DNA from: Fremontodendron californicum
Taxonomy: Eukaryota; Streptophyta; Magnoliopsida; Malvales; Malvaceae
Direction: 5' to 3'
Length of the DNA stretch: 64,000 bases
Assembly: GCA_030761205.1 (NCBI GenBank)
Contig: JAULJL010000035.1
Coordinates: 15,603,001 to 15,667,000, forward strand
Shown: in pieces, positions 44,791 through 56,663 of the stretch
Numbering within the stretch: the first letter of the stretch is position 1
How the letters are laid out: each line of letters begins with the position of its first letter
Program-made: the position numbers and the translations under genes
Notes under the pieces: model-generated
What the model was told of the DNA's origin: nothing
The model's input: the letters and a program-made list of their open reading frames with translations, nothing else
The model's database searches: none

Positions 44791-45354
44791 TATATACAGT
44801 TTTTTTTTTTTTTTTAAAGTAATTTTATAATATAAAATTTGATCCATAGAAATATTTATACACATTTTTTTTACTTAAAAAATTGGGTTCAAATTTCTCC
44901 TTTTAAGCCTCTTTTCCATATAAAAAATGGAGATGTTTTTCTTTCAATTACAAACAATTTAATCTTAGTAAATTTCATTTAATTGTAAATTCGCTCAATT
45001 GATACAAATAAAAGCAAATTATGATACTATATAGAATTTGTGATTTCCATTGAAAACAACTTTGTACAAAAAGTGAGAAAACCCCTCTCACTATCACTTT
45101 TTTTTTTTATCTTCTGAAAAAAGTGCATCTATTATTCTTTATTCCATTTTTCACATAATCTTGTGAGAAAATAAGTTACACTTTTTCAAGCTTTTATTAT
45201 TATTATTATTTTTCCTTTGCTTTATTATTATTGCACTTTGTTTCTACACTTTCTCATTGTATCCCATGTTAGGACAGCAAGCCAGCACTTAGCAATAAGC
45301 AATAACATCAAGCTAAATCTACAGTACTCATCCACATCCTATCTAAACCCTAGA

Positions 45355-45393
<39 letters not shown>

Positions 45394-46393
45394 TCTATTT
45401 GATTGGTGATTTTATTTTTTGTTTTTGTTTTTTTAATAGAAACTGAAAAGTAAAAAATAAATAGAAAAAAGGCAAAAAGCCCACACCAAGGTACCAAACC
45501 AAAGGAAAGCAAAAAAAACCCTTTAGTACTCTTGCCAAGAACCACCCAATCATGCAATTTTGAATCTATTTTTTCTAGGGTTATGTTTAGTTGGTTTTAG
45601 TTGTCCCTAAGAACATATGTTTGGACTATATTTCATTGACAAAAATTAATTCAAGTGCCTCTCTTTCTAATTTTCAATTTTTTTTTTTTCATATTTTAGC
45701 CCCTTAGTGAATCTCACTAATCATTTATCAATTTTAAATAGTTATAATAGACATGAATCATTAAAATAAAAATTAAAATTCATGAAAACAAGGATTTTGT
45801 AGTGTATTCTTTGTAATTCTCGATATCTAATAAAAGAAATTTAAGTTATAAAATTAAAAAATTTATCGATAAATGTATTATCTATTTTTATCAGTTTAAT
45901 AACTATCCAATAATTTTACACGCAAACTTTTATTCTAATAAATTTAAAATAAAGGGAGAATACAATCTTAAAGCCGGTATAAATTTGTTTATGAGTCAAA
46001 GAAAAGCTCCCATGAATCACAAAGCAAAAAAAAAATCATATAAAATCATATAATTATTTATAGCATGATAGAAGAAGTTTATAATGTTTGTAGGATGCAT
46101 ATGCAAGCACATGAAAACATGTAGAGAAATTTTAAATGGCATTAAAATATTAATCCAATTGCAATTTTTTTGACCTTTGTTAGTTGTTACTAATCCTATC
46201 ATTATAGCAGAATGTGTTTGGTTTAGTAAAAATATTAATACAGCTGTGAGTGTGTAATTTAACACCTTCATGTTTTCCACTTTAAAGTAGCTATCAATTA
46301 GTAGCTTCCCAACTGCTCTCAATACTTGATTAAAAAAAAATTCTAAGGGTTTGAGCTTAATTTGAAGGAGATGTTAAGATGTGATTGTTTGAC
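44791..46393. other. AT-rich spacer with (AT)n tract
   Basis: (AT)n at about 45359-45389. The ORFs here are short and of AT-rich composition, without recognisable domains. Confidence 0.4.
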
Positions 46394-46870
46394 TAGAGGT
46401 GTTAGTGGATTGGGTCAAATCGTGTTCGGATCTGAATAAGTTTTTTTCTTGTTTAGGTTTGATCTAAGTCAGGTTTGAAAACATATTGTACTATTTAAAA
46501 TATATTAAAATATTTTTATATTAATAATCATATATTTTCATAATTAAATAAAAAAATATATTATTTAAACAGTAATCCAATCAGATTACTAAAAACCTAT
46601 TATAAACTCGACCTAATTTGGATTTGACGAATAACGCAATCTATAGACTGCTATACATTCGACTTAGAGAAAATATCGAACAAATATCAATATTTTTAAT
46701 TAAACCTAATAAAATTGAGCTGAATTTGAAATTTTTGTTCAATCTATTTGAATTTAAATTTGACATAATTCGATTTAACCAAAAAAATTATTCGTTTGAA
46801 CCTAAACCTACACAAACTTTCTAAAATAATTGAAATCCATAATAAATTAATCCGTCCAAATGCACATCTA
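46394..46870. mobile_element. hAT-like element, decayed (about 477 bp)
   Basis: Left end TAGAGGTGTTAGTGGATTGG, right end CCAAATGCACATCTA, whose complement TAGATGTGCATTTGG pairs loosely with the left end. The flanking 8 bp match at only 4 positions, so the boundaries are inferred from the ends alone. Confidence 0.5.
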
Positions 46871-46934
46871 CTCTTAACTTAATCTAACTTAAAAAACTAA
46901 ATATTTTATACAAGGGCATTTAAGTAATTTTATT

Positions 46935-47530
46935 ATAAATACCGTATTTTGACTTGGCCCCATCAAAGTCCCAAGATCAAATTTTGTCTGCGTACGGCTG
47001 ATGCTCCAAAGTAGCCCCACCGAACACATGATCTAACGAACATCAAAGATCCTAAAAATGTAATAAAAACAATTCCTGGTTGGTACTTTCGTCTAAGTAA
47101 AGTCAGCAATGACAACGTGGCGGATAACAATTAGTCCAGGTAGACAAAAGTAATCCAAGTTTTGAATCCCAAGGCAAAGTCACATGTCATACGGCCCCAC
47201 CTCACGTGCTTGCTACCCTTTGTTTTTTTTATTAGAAACTTGGCTACGCTGAACGTAGCTGGAGTTGAGCGAGCTTTGATTCGCTGTTGTGGGCTCCACG
47301 AGCAAAACGGTGAATCTGTGTCCTGCCACGTTGGCGAAAAACAACGTGCGCAACCGACGGTTTTGAACGTGCGAAATGGGTCCCACAATCAACATAGTGA
47401 TTTTCACTTGCTTGCACGCACGATGCACATGATCACACCACCTCAAACCCGTTCCCGTCTATTCCGCGGGTACCGCCACGTCGCGGATGAATCACTTTTA
47501 CGATTTTCCCCATCCCATATCAATTAATGA
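46935..47530. promoter_or_regulatory. GC-richer island with ACGT motifs
   Basis: CACGTG at 47203-47208, plus CCACGTTGG, AACGTGCG, CCACGTCGCGG and GCATGATCAC-like words. The 121-codon plus-strand ORF (47162-47527) overlaps two minus-strand ORFs and shows no domain, so I do not call it coding. It resembles a stress- or ABA-type promoter without a recognisable gene. Confidence 0.35.
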
Positions 47531-47693
47531 AGAAGATTACAAAAGGACATATTAGTCATGAAAATATAGGAAGGTTACCCTGTCTTTTCCTTCCTCAACT
47601 CCATGTGTATGTGACAACTAATTCCTAATTGCAAAAGAATTATTTTCTCTTTAGTAAATTTCGTATTACATTCTTTTAAATTATTTATTTTAA

Positions 47694-47845
47694 TAAAAAT
47701 TTTGTTAATGAGTGTCTTGAGTATTTTTTAAGATTGATTAATATATTATTTATAGTAATAATATTGTATTAAATACGATAGTTGACAATTTTATTAATCA
47801 TTTTCAATGTATTAAATGTAAATATTATTATTTATACTATTATAA
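47694..47845. mobile_element. Mutator-type MITE, family M2, truncated copy
   Basis: TTTTGTTAATGAGTGTCTTGAG and the core TTAATATATTATTTATAGTAATAATATTGTATTAAAT are shared with 53786-53970. The right inverted end is missing. Confidence 0.6.
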
Positions 47846-48892
47846 AAAGAGTGACTGAGTTAGTGTCACAGATCAAGTGACACCAACTCAATTGAAAAAA
47901 TTATCAAACAATTTTTTTAAAAAATATATAAATTATAAAATAAAGAATATTAACGTCTTTTTAATGTTTTTTTAAAACATATTTTTTATTTAAAAAAAAT
48001 TACAAAAGTTATAAAAATTATATTAAAAAAATTTATCTATTAAAGTTCATGTTTCTTTTTAAAAAATAACTACTTTGCTAAAAAAAACTATCCATCCACA
48101 TAGTCGATGTGCAAATTCTAATATATAATAATTTTAAAAAATGTTGTTAGAATACTATCGAACAGACATATAACGCATCATGTGAGCATCAACTAGTATT
48201 AGATCATTCGCAGAAAAATAAACTTATATTGTCGTTTTATGCATAATTTGTACAACTTAAAAGAGTGTAGACTTTGAAATTTGAATTAATTAAAATTATT
48301 TTAAAAAAAAAAGATTTGTGTTTAAACGATTAAATTTGCGTGACAAAATTAGTGAGTCAAAATTTAGTAGACCATGTCTAAGGGGATTTGTTATGTTAGG
48401 TAATATTAAGGAATTAATACGAAGTGATTTTAGATATTATATATATATATATATTTAAAGTTGATTGTAATTGAAAATTTTGAAATAATATTCAATAAAT
48501 GAATAAATGCATGGGCACCCATTTTAGGGCACAAAGCCATGTGCTTTTCCCATATTTTTTGACACAAGAAAGATTACGGGGAAGAGGGAGAGGGACTTTC
48601 CATGATTTGTACACTAATGAAATGTTAGATCAAAAACTTATGTATTAGGGCAAGATATATGGTGGTGAGGGTTTTTTTTAGTGCATATTATTATTATTAT
48701 TTATTGATATGTACGGCCTAATGCTTTCTTGCCCTACCAAAAATGCAAAACAAAAACCTCCCTACAATACCCTTGTCCCCAAAAAAAAAATGATTTTTTT
48801 TTTTTAATAATTGTATGTCACACCTATGTGGGGATTTTTTTTTTCTAATTCTTTTTGGGTGTTAGTATTTTTTGGTATAAATAAGCCGCAAT
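47846..48892. other. AT-rich spacer
   Basis: No gene. GTGTCACAGATCAAGTGACACCAACTC at 47870-47890 contains a short inverted repeat (GTGTCA/TGACAC). Confidence 0.4.
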
Positions 48893-48990
48893 CTAAAAAT
48901 AGAAAAAAAGATTGTAGATGTTGAAATTCAAATTTTAGAAATACTAAATATCATCTCGTAAGATGACTATATAAACCAACTGAATTAAAT
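48893..48990 (-). mobile_element. SINE-like copy, family S1 (decayed)
   Basis: On the minus strand TTAATTCAGTTGGTTTATATAG resembles a tRNA A-box region and AAAATTTGAATTTCAACAT a degenerate B box, in the same order as the 59-kb copy. Confidence 0.4.
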
Positions 48991-49246
48991 CCTAAATTCG
49001 ATTTTGGTATATAATTTCAAAGAATAGTAGCAATATCATTATTCACAACAAAAACAATGTGTAATTAAAAAAACAACAATGAAAACAACCATTGGTCCAA
49101 CACTCAAAAATTACTAAGTGCTTTTTTTTTATATATATATATAAAGATATTGAGAGTAGAGAGAAAATTGAGTTTAATTAAAAATAAATTGTTTGAAAAT
49201 GCACAATTTATTTTATTTTGCCAATTATGTATGCATTTTGTATTTA
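48991..49246. other. AT-rich spacer
   Basis: Nothing recognised. Confidence 0.35.
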
Positions 49247-49735
49247 CTAGTATTTGTTGTCACGTATGTTACACGTGAATTCTCGTTATTTTATGTATTT
49301 TTAAACATATAATTGTATTAACATAAAAAAATTCTTCAATGTGCAAATTATATCAAATTAATATAAAATTTATTATGCTTAATGTTAATATAAAATTAAA
49401 AGTATGGAAATAAATAAATTTAATGTAAGTTTTAACTTTTTTTATTTATCAAATAGATTTATTTACTTTTTAAGATTAATAAAAAATTAAAATTTGAAAA
49501 TAAAGTAATTTAATATAAATTTTAATTATTTTTTATTTACTATCAAATAAATTTATGTAAGAAAAGTTTTTAATGAAACTAAAAGTTTTGCTTATAAATT
49601 AGATAAATATTATTAATACTAAAAAAATTGACAATGGCAATTTAGAAATTTAATGAACAACAATAATCATTTTCGTCAATTCAAAAAATTCTCTACATTC
49701 ATACTTTTATATATATATAGTAAATAAATTATTTT
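49247..49735 (-). mobile_element. non-autonomous Helitron-like element (about 490 bp)
   Basis: Read on the minus strand, the end carries a TCACGT-GTAACAT-ACGTGA hairpin (about 49259-49277), then ACAACAAATA and CTAG (49247-49250) followed by T. A 3' hairpin close to a CTRR terminus next to T is the Helitron signature. The body matches the two copies at 10190-11330. The expected 5' TC is not clear (the left end reads TACTATATATATATAAAAG), so the 5' boundary is approximate. Confidence 0.5.
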
Positions 49736-51468
49736 ATTTACATAAAGTGTCAAAGTATTAAGACATTGTTACAAATGCATGGCCCCAAAAATTTTGCACG
49801 TCATAAGGTATTTGTTGAAAAATGATAGACATAACACCTTTCCTCTTCTTGTCTTTAAAGGGAAGAAATGGTATATGCTTATCATAGTTTTATGAGACTG
49901 TTATGTTAATATTTAATTGTATTAAAATGTGTGTCACAAACACATGACACATTAACAATTAATTGTGTTTACAACTTGTAAATAAGAAAGCACCCCTCAA
50001 ATACAAAATTGATAAAGATATCAATTTTCCCCTTAAAAGAAGATTTAAGAAGTTTGGCTAATACCTGTAGGAGTTTGTTTTAGAGAAATTGATGGCGTAA
50101 TTTTTTAATTTCATAAGCGAGATTAAAAGACTGTCACATATTTTATTTTTTTTTAATTATTATTTTTAAATATACTTTAAGAGTATGCGTTATCCGTGAA
50201 ATTTAAAAACTCCACTAAAAGTGAATGAGATAATTTCTCGTCCTTAGTGATGCATGTTTAGATCATTTCTAAAAGTATTTATGATATATCACATCATTTA
50301 ACCAAAAAAAATTGCAAAAGAGGAAAACACTTTTTTTTTCCCTTTAGAAATGGGTTAATTAATCAACAAACTAGAAATAACCTCCTCTCAATTTTTTTTT
50401 TTTCATCTTATCAATCACCAAATATATCTAATTTCAAACCCAGGACCTAAATTTTTCAATAGAATGAGATACCATCAAGCTATAAAATTATATTGATATT
50501 TTTCCATTGCCATAGTTTTGAAGATGAACCCATTGTTTGAATATTGTGGCAGCAAATCTAATTTTTATAGTGCATAGAGCCTAACCTCTCCAACTTAACA
50601 TAAAAAGGCTAATTGGATTTCAACCCTAATTTTGCTTTTGAAAGAAAAAGGAGAAGTCTTTAAGAAGAAAGTGATTCAAAGAGTGCAACCCAAGTTAGTT
50701 TGAAAAAATAAAAAGAAAAATTGAATCTTTTTTCAAATATTTTAGCAGATTTTTCAGAAGGGAAAAAAAAAGAGTGAGTATTTTAGAAGGAATTGATGCA
50801 AAGAGTACAATTCAAGTTAATTAAAAGATAGTGAAAGGAGATTTTGGAGTGAGTGAGCTTCATCATTTCTCTGGGGCTAAAACCCCAAACATGTTTCTGT
50901 TATGCAGTCAACTTTAATTAACCTTTTTCTCATATTTTTAAAAAATCAATATTTTTTTTTAAATGGCCAAAACATTATTTTAAAAATTTTAAATAATGCC
51001 CTTTCCAATTTTGAACAACCTCCCATCCACAGAGTGGGGTGGGAAGAAAAAGTAAATTAATTTGCATTAGGTGTTGAGGGTAATATAATAAAATAATAGG
51101 CAAATCCTACCCAGTGACAGCAAATTGCCTCTTTTACTTAGATTTTCCCTTTTAATTACTTTAAATAAAGTGGAAAAAGACTTTATATATTTTTTAAAGT
51201 ATTGTGGATATTTATATCATCTTGTAAAATATTAATTATAATTAAAAGGAAATATAAATAAATCATTTATATAAAAAGGTTAAGTTCAAGAGTTACAAAA
51301 TATTTCTTGAGTCAATCTGAATTTTGCTTGTAAAGATAACTTTAAACAGATGTTTAATTAGTAGTAATATTTACATCCATAAATTTAAAGTTTAAGTACT
51401 TAAAATAATAATAATAAAAAAATAACAAAAGGAGATGAAACATAATTTCTATCAACTATACTATCGAC
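49736..51468. other. AT-rich spacer
   Basis: No gene. A short near-repeat AAAGAGTGCAACCCAAGTTAGTT / AAAGAGTACAATTCAAGTTAATT lies at about 50678 and 50797. Confidence 0.4.
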
Positions 51469-52045
51469 TAGACCTGGTCAAAGGTCAGACTATTCGTCTA
51501 AGTCTGAAAGTCTGTCCATATTTAAGAAAATTTGAACAAAAATATTAAACCCGAACTATGGGTTTGGACAAAAAAAATGAAGTCCATTTAGAAAATGGAT
51601 CGAACATTGGTTTTAACAATCAAGGCTCGAGCTCGGTTTGACCCGACCCATTTTTATTTATATAATATATTATTTTTATATTTTATACATTATGTAATTT
51701 ATATCATATAAAAATAAAAATATATAATATTATAGTGTAAACATTTAAAAATATGATAAATTATCCATATTTTAGAACTTAATAAAAAAATTAAATTAAA
51801 TTACTAAAATAAAATAATAATGAAAAAATATTTGTTTAAACTTTTTTAGAAAAAAATTTGTTTAAACTTTTTTAGAAAAAAAATAATATGTGTGGGTCTA
51901 AACGGGTTTGGACTACTCATTTATAAATATGAGTGAATTTGGCAAAATTTGAGACTTATATTTTGGACCGGACCAGACTTGAACAAGTATATATAATGTT
52001 GATACTATACTTAAATCCGGCTCGATCCGGCCATGAGCACCTCTA
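51469..52045. mobile_element. hAT element related to family H2 (577 bp)
   Basis: Starts TAGACCTGGTCAAAGGTC and ends GGCCATGAGCACCTCTA. Flanks CTATCGAC (51461-51468) and TTATGGAC (52046-52053) agree at 6 of 8 positions, a decayed duplication. CCCGACCC/GGGTTTGGAC words lie subterminally. Confidence 0.75.
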
Positions 52046-53372
52046 TTATGGACAGTAAGTAGAAAAATAAAATGACAAAAAAGTTAAAAAGTAAAATTAA
52101 TTTTGTAGAATGCCCCAAATTTCATTCGCTTGCTGCTGACTATTTTTCTGGCCTTCTTCCTCTACTAAAAAGAGAGACAATAATTGAGAATGAGTAGAAG
52201 GGGACCAAAAAAATTGTTCAAAAACCATAACTTTATACAATTTTCTAATTACAAAGTCAAGATTTTACAAGGTGCCTAGATGTATGTATTAAATTAGACA
52301 GCTCTGAATCTTGGTTTTAACGCAAATGATTCATACAATCACTTTTAAAAAATGATATCTAATAAATTTAAAATTTAAATACCAATTGTAACCTTCTTTA
52401 TACAAAAAAATAAAAATAAAAAGCTCTAATTAATTAGTGATCATTGACCAATATTTTTTTTGAACAAGAGACGTCGTAATTTGGGAATTGAAAAAATGCT
52501 CACAAGTGTTTACATTTAATATCTATATTTATGAAATATCATTTTTTAAAGGTGATTGCATAAATAAATTAATCACGAATTCTTGGATCCGTTATTGAGT
52601 AGTATTAACAATGCATACATGGTTTTACATCATATACGTGTAGCTTCCATATTTTTTTTTTCACTTTCTACAAAATTAATGTAATATATAAGTTTATCAA
52701 AATTTAAACTAATTAGACCTTACAATAAAGATATTTATGATATGGGTCTGCTTGTACGATACTTATAAACATTAGTTAAAGATTATTTATTTATCATTTT
52801 GAAAAGCTTTTTCGCATTTAATGCATTACTTTTTATTAATTCAAGAAAATAATAATGTATTAGTTACAATTTTTTTTTTTCTATATATGTCAATTAGTTA
52901 GTGCCACTATATACTATTTAACATTTCCGTTATGATATTAATAAATTTTCCCATCAAATTTCATAATTTAGTAGTTAATATCAATTAAAAAAATGATAAT
53001 TTAAGATAAAAAATGTGGGATAATTTAAAATCTCATTCAAAAACATGTATATATAAAGTAAATAAGTTTTTGATTGGTCTACATTTATGGAATCAAATGT
53101 ACATGGCAACATGTTTTAAGTAGCTAAGAAATAAAAATATCAAGGCTTATTCAACTATCTTCATTTCATCTCCCGAAATTAATGTATTGCAATTAAATAC
53201 AAATTGCATATTAAGTTGAAATAAAATCATTTTTTAATAAAATTGAATTCTATGCCATCACCTCAATCAATTTTTATTTATTACACAAAACATATCAACA
53301 CGAATGCATTAAAATTATGCTGTTAATGTACACGACATATCTAATTTTTTAATAATAAAAGTATAAAATTAA
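52046..53372. other. AT-rich spacer
   Basis: No gene or clear repeat end. Confidence 0.4.
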
Positions 53373-53539
53373 GAGTTTTACTAACAAATGCTTTTAGGAT
53401 AAAATATTATTTATAATAATAATATTGTATTAAATGTAAAATTTGATAATTTTATTCATCATTTTCAATTAATGGGTGGAGATATTATTATATATGGTAA
53501 TCTTAAAGAGTGCTTTTAAGATACTCGTTAACAAAATCT
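53373..53539. mobile_element. Mutator-type MITE, family M2, copy 1
   Basis: GAGTTTTACTAACAAATGC at the left, GATACTCGTTAACAAAATCT at the right. Perfect 9-bp duplication TAAAATTAA (53364-53372 and 53540-53548). Confidence 0.87.
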
Positions 53540-53785
53540 TAAAATTAATTACTTATTTCAAAAAATGATAAATTATTATTATTAAAAATGAACAAATAAC
53601 ACTTATCCCAACAAAAAAAAAACAAATAACTTTATTGCAGCACTAATTATAATTCTAATATATGATTATACTTTATACAAGAAAAATAATGCATTTTATT
53701 TTGAGAATAATTAGAATAAATTTTTTATTTAAATGCACTTATTGTTTTTTTTTTTACTTTCAATAACATAAAGTAAATAACAAAT

Positions 53786-53970
53786 GGATTTTGCTAACGA
53801 GTGTCCTTAGGTCACTCTTTAAGGTTAATTAATATATTATTTATAGTAATAACACTGTATGAAATGCAAAAGTTGATAATTTTATTCATCATTTTCAATG
53901 CATTGATGGAAGATATTATTATATTCAATAACCTTAAAAAATACCTTTAAGACATTCGTTAGCAAAATCC
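53786..53970. mobile_element. Mutator-type MITE, family M2, copy 2
   Basis: GGATTTTGCTAACGAGTGTC at the left, GACATTCGTTAGCAAAATCC at the right, with inverted similarity extending about 40 bp. Flanks ATAACAAAT (53777-53785) and ATAACAAAA (53971-53979) match at 8 of 9 positions. Confidence 0.9.
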
Positions 53971-53979
53971 ATAACAAAA

Positions 53980-55249
53980 ATAAGAAACATAATGCAAAAT
54001 TATAATTTTCAAAACGATTTAAAGTTAATTAAATATAAAATAAAAATTACTAATTATTATTTAATCAATTACATTATATATAAGTTTTTTTTCTAAATGG
54101 TAAAGTTTATGTTCATATGTTAGAAAAAAACTTAATTTAGAAGCTAATTATTTTTCCCAATTTAAAAAATAAAAATAGGATATGTTAATCAGCTAAGTCA
54201 CTGGTTAAATTATATTTAAGAAAAAAAATATAATTAATGAATTAATTTTTTTAATTGAATAAAAATAATATTATAAAATATAAAAAATTCTAAAATAATA
54301 GTTAAATAAAGATTTAATAATTATTTTTAATCAATTACAATAGAACAACCGCGTTAGGTTATTTGACAACAAAGAGAAAATAAAAGTTGTATTTTTATGG
54401 GAAATGGGTGGCAAATCTAATCCACACGGAATGTGAAAACCAAGTAAAGAAAAAATCCCACTCGCAATTTCTGATTGCCACGTCAATATTTCCAATGAAA
54501 TAATGCCATGTCAGTCAAATTCGATGCACGTACCATCCACGTTCCACCTCCACGCGTGATTAGTTTCTTACTTTTGACTTTTTTATTTATTTATTTAGAG
54601 AAGTTAATATGTGTTTATAAAAATATTATTTAATTATTATTTTAGAATTTTTTTTATGTTTAATGTAATTTTTATAAAATTTAAGAAAAATAATTTATTT
54701 ATATCACTTTAACTAATATTATTGAACACTAATTAATATTTTATTTTATAAATATATTAAGAGTTCAAAGTTTTTTATATTTAATATATTATTTTTATTG
54801 AATTTAAGATAAAGTAATACATTAATTATATATATATTTTTATATGTATTACTTTAACTAATGTCACTAGACACAGATAAATATTTCTCATATACTAATA
54901 AAATCTGAAATTTATTTCATAATTTAATTTAATTTTAGAAATAAAAATAAAAAATTAATATAATAAATAAATATATAATAATATTTTACCTCTTTTATTT
55001 ATAAATTTTAAAAATTTCATCCATAAATGAAATAATACTCTAATAAAATTAATTAAAAAAACAATTTTATGTGTCAAAAACCAAATTTTAAGTGTTTTTT
55101 ATTTTTATTTTTTTATTTGTTTACTTTGAACTTTAAAGAATGAAATGTTTCAAAACCCTTGGGTAGAAAAAGAAAATTGAAAACTTGGGAAAAATTAAAA
55201 TTATGAAAAAGATTAGGAAGTGGGACCCAAAGGGAGGTAAGGTAATGAA
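53980..55249 (+). promoter_or_regulatory. distal upstream region of the GATA gene
   Basis: Mostly AT-rich. A GC-richer patch at about 54415-54565 holds GCCACGTCA, CATCCACGTTCC and CACGCGTGA, ACGT-core motifs that could be distal regulatory sites. No competing gene lies between. Confidence 0.35.
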
Positions 55250-56663
55250 AGAAAGAGAGAGAGAGAGAAAACTTCAACATCAAGACAGAGGAGAAGGAGA
55301 GTAAAATACAGCTAGCAATGAAGGAGGATGCTGACCTACCATAAACCCCCCCCCTCTTCAATCCTCTCCTTTTTAGCCTTTGTTTCCTTCCTCTCTCTCC
55401 TTTCAAAACTTCCCCCATTTCCCTTCTTTGCTTCCCCCTTCTCTCTCTCTCCTTTTGTTGAAGGTATTGCTTCAAAGCCCATTGCCTTTGCTACTACTAC
55501 TAATTTACATTCTTCTTTTCACTAACTTAACACAAAGATGAACTGGGTTGTGAACTTTTTTGATTGCTAGGTAGTTGAAATTTCATTCTTTTGGAGATTT
55601 TTTGAAATTGGGTTCTTGGAGTTTCTTGGGATTCTCAATGAATTTTTGGTTTTTTTTTTTTGGGATGGGAATTTTAGTTTTTGAGTTCAAGTTTAGCATT
55701 TTCAGTGAGTTGTTTTTTCTTGTTTGAACATTTGGATTGGTGTTACATTGAAAATTTTAGTGTCGGCAGGGAGTAAGATATAGAATTTTGGGTTCAAGAA
55801 GCAATTCTTTTAAAATCTTTTCATCAATAATACTCTGTTTGGTAGCCGAGAAAGTAGAGAAATTTGACAAGAAATTGAACTGAATTTGAGAACCAGTTTT
55901 CATTATTTCAGTCATTACCAACTTTTCAAATTTTCCACTCTTTTTTCTTTTTTTACTGAAGGAAATCATAGTTGTCAAAATTGAATTCCTCTTTCCTTCA
56001 CTTTTCAATGTATATTTCAACTATTAAAGTACTTTATGTACTAACAAATTTGTTAACTTTTCTTGCAGGTTTCTCAAGCAAATTCTTTGCATTTTCCTGG
56101 AAATTGTCTCTTTTTGCCAGAAAGTTGTGCTCACTGAGTAACAAAGGTTTGCTTCAGAATCCCTCCATCTTTTTTTTCCTTAAAATTTTTGAAAAACAAT
56201 ATTAAAAATCAATAATCCCTTTTTTGCAAATAAACCAAAATTTTAGCTACCATTGGACCACCTTGCACTAACTTACTCCATGTGTTGGTTACACTTTTTA
56301 AATTTTAATTCACCTTCCATTTTTAAAAAATAAAATAAAATCTTTTTTTTTTTTGACAAATAGAAAGTATATTTTCTTTAAAGTTCTCAAATACTTTCAA
56401 ATTTCAATTCAAAGTTACTCAAATTTGAATTTTCAAACATATAAAACTATATATTTTTTTCAAAATAAATATATAATTATAAATATCACGGATCGAAACT
56501 CAAGTTTTAAAACTGAGACTCAATTATTGAGTAGCTGTAGTGGGTACTTTTCTTTATATATATATAAAAAGAGAGAAATTAGCATGCAAAAATAATAATA
56601 ATTTTACCTTTTTTTTTTTGTTGTGCAGGTTATTTTGTTTTAAATTATTAATATAAAGAAAAC
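55250..56663 (+). promoter_or_regulatory. probable spliced 5' leader and proximal promoter of the GATA gene
   Basis: A GA run (55255-55270) and a CT-rich stretch (55340-55460) mark the likely leader. GAAG|GTATTG at 55463/55464 is a donor candidate, TTGCAG ending at 56068 an acceptor, ACAAAG|GTTTGC at 56146/56147 a second donor, and TTGTGCAG ending at 56628 a second acceptor 35 bp before the ATG. This predicts one or two introns in the 5' UTR. The exact transcript is inferred. Confidence 0.45.

Noticed and set aside
47162..47527. 121-codon ORF in the GC-richer island
   Set aside because: Overlapping ORFs of 77 and 85 codons on the other strand, no domain and no splice context make coding unlikely.
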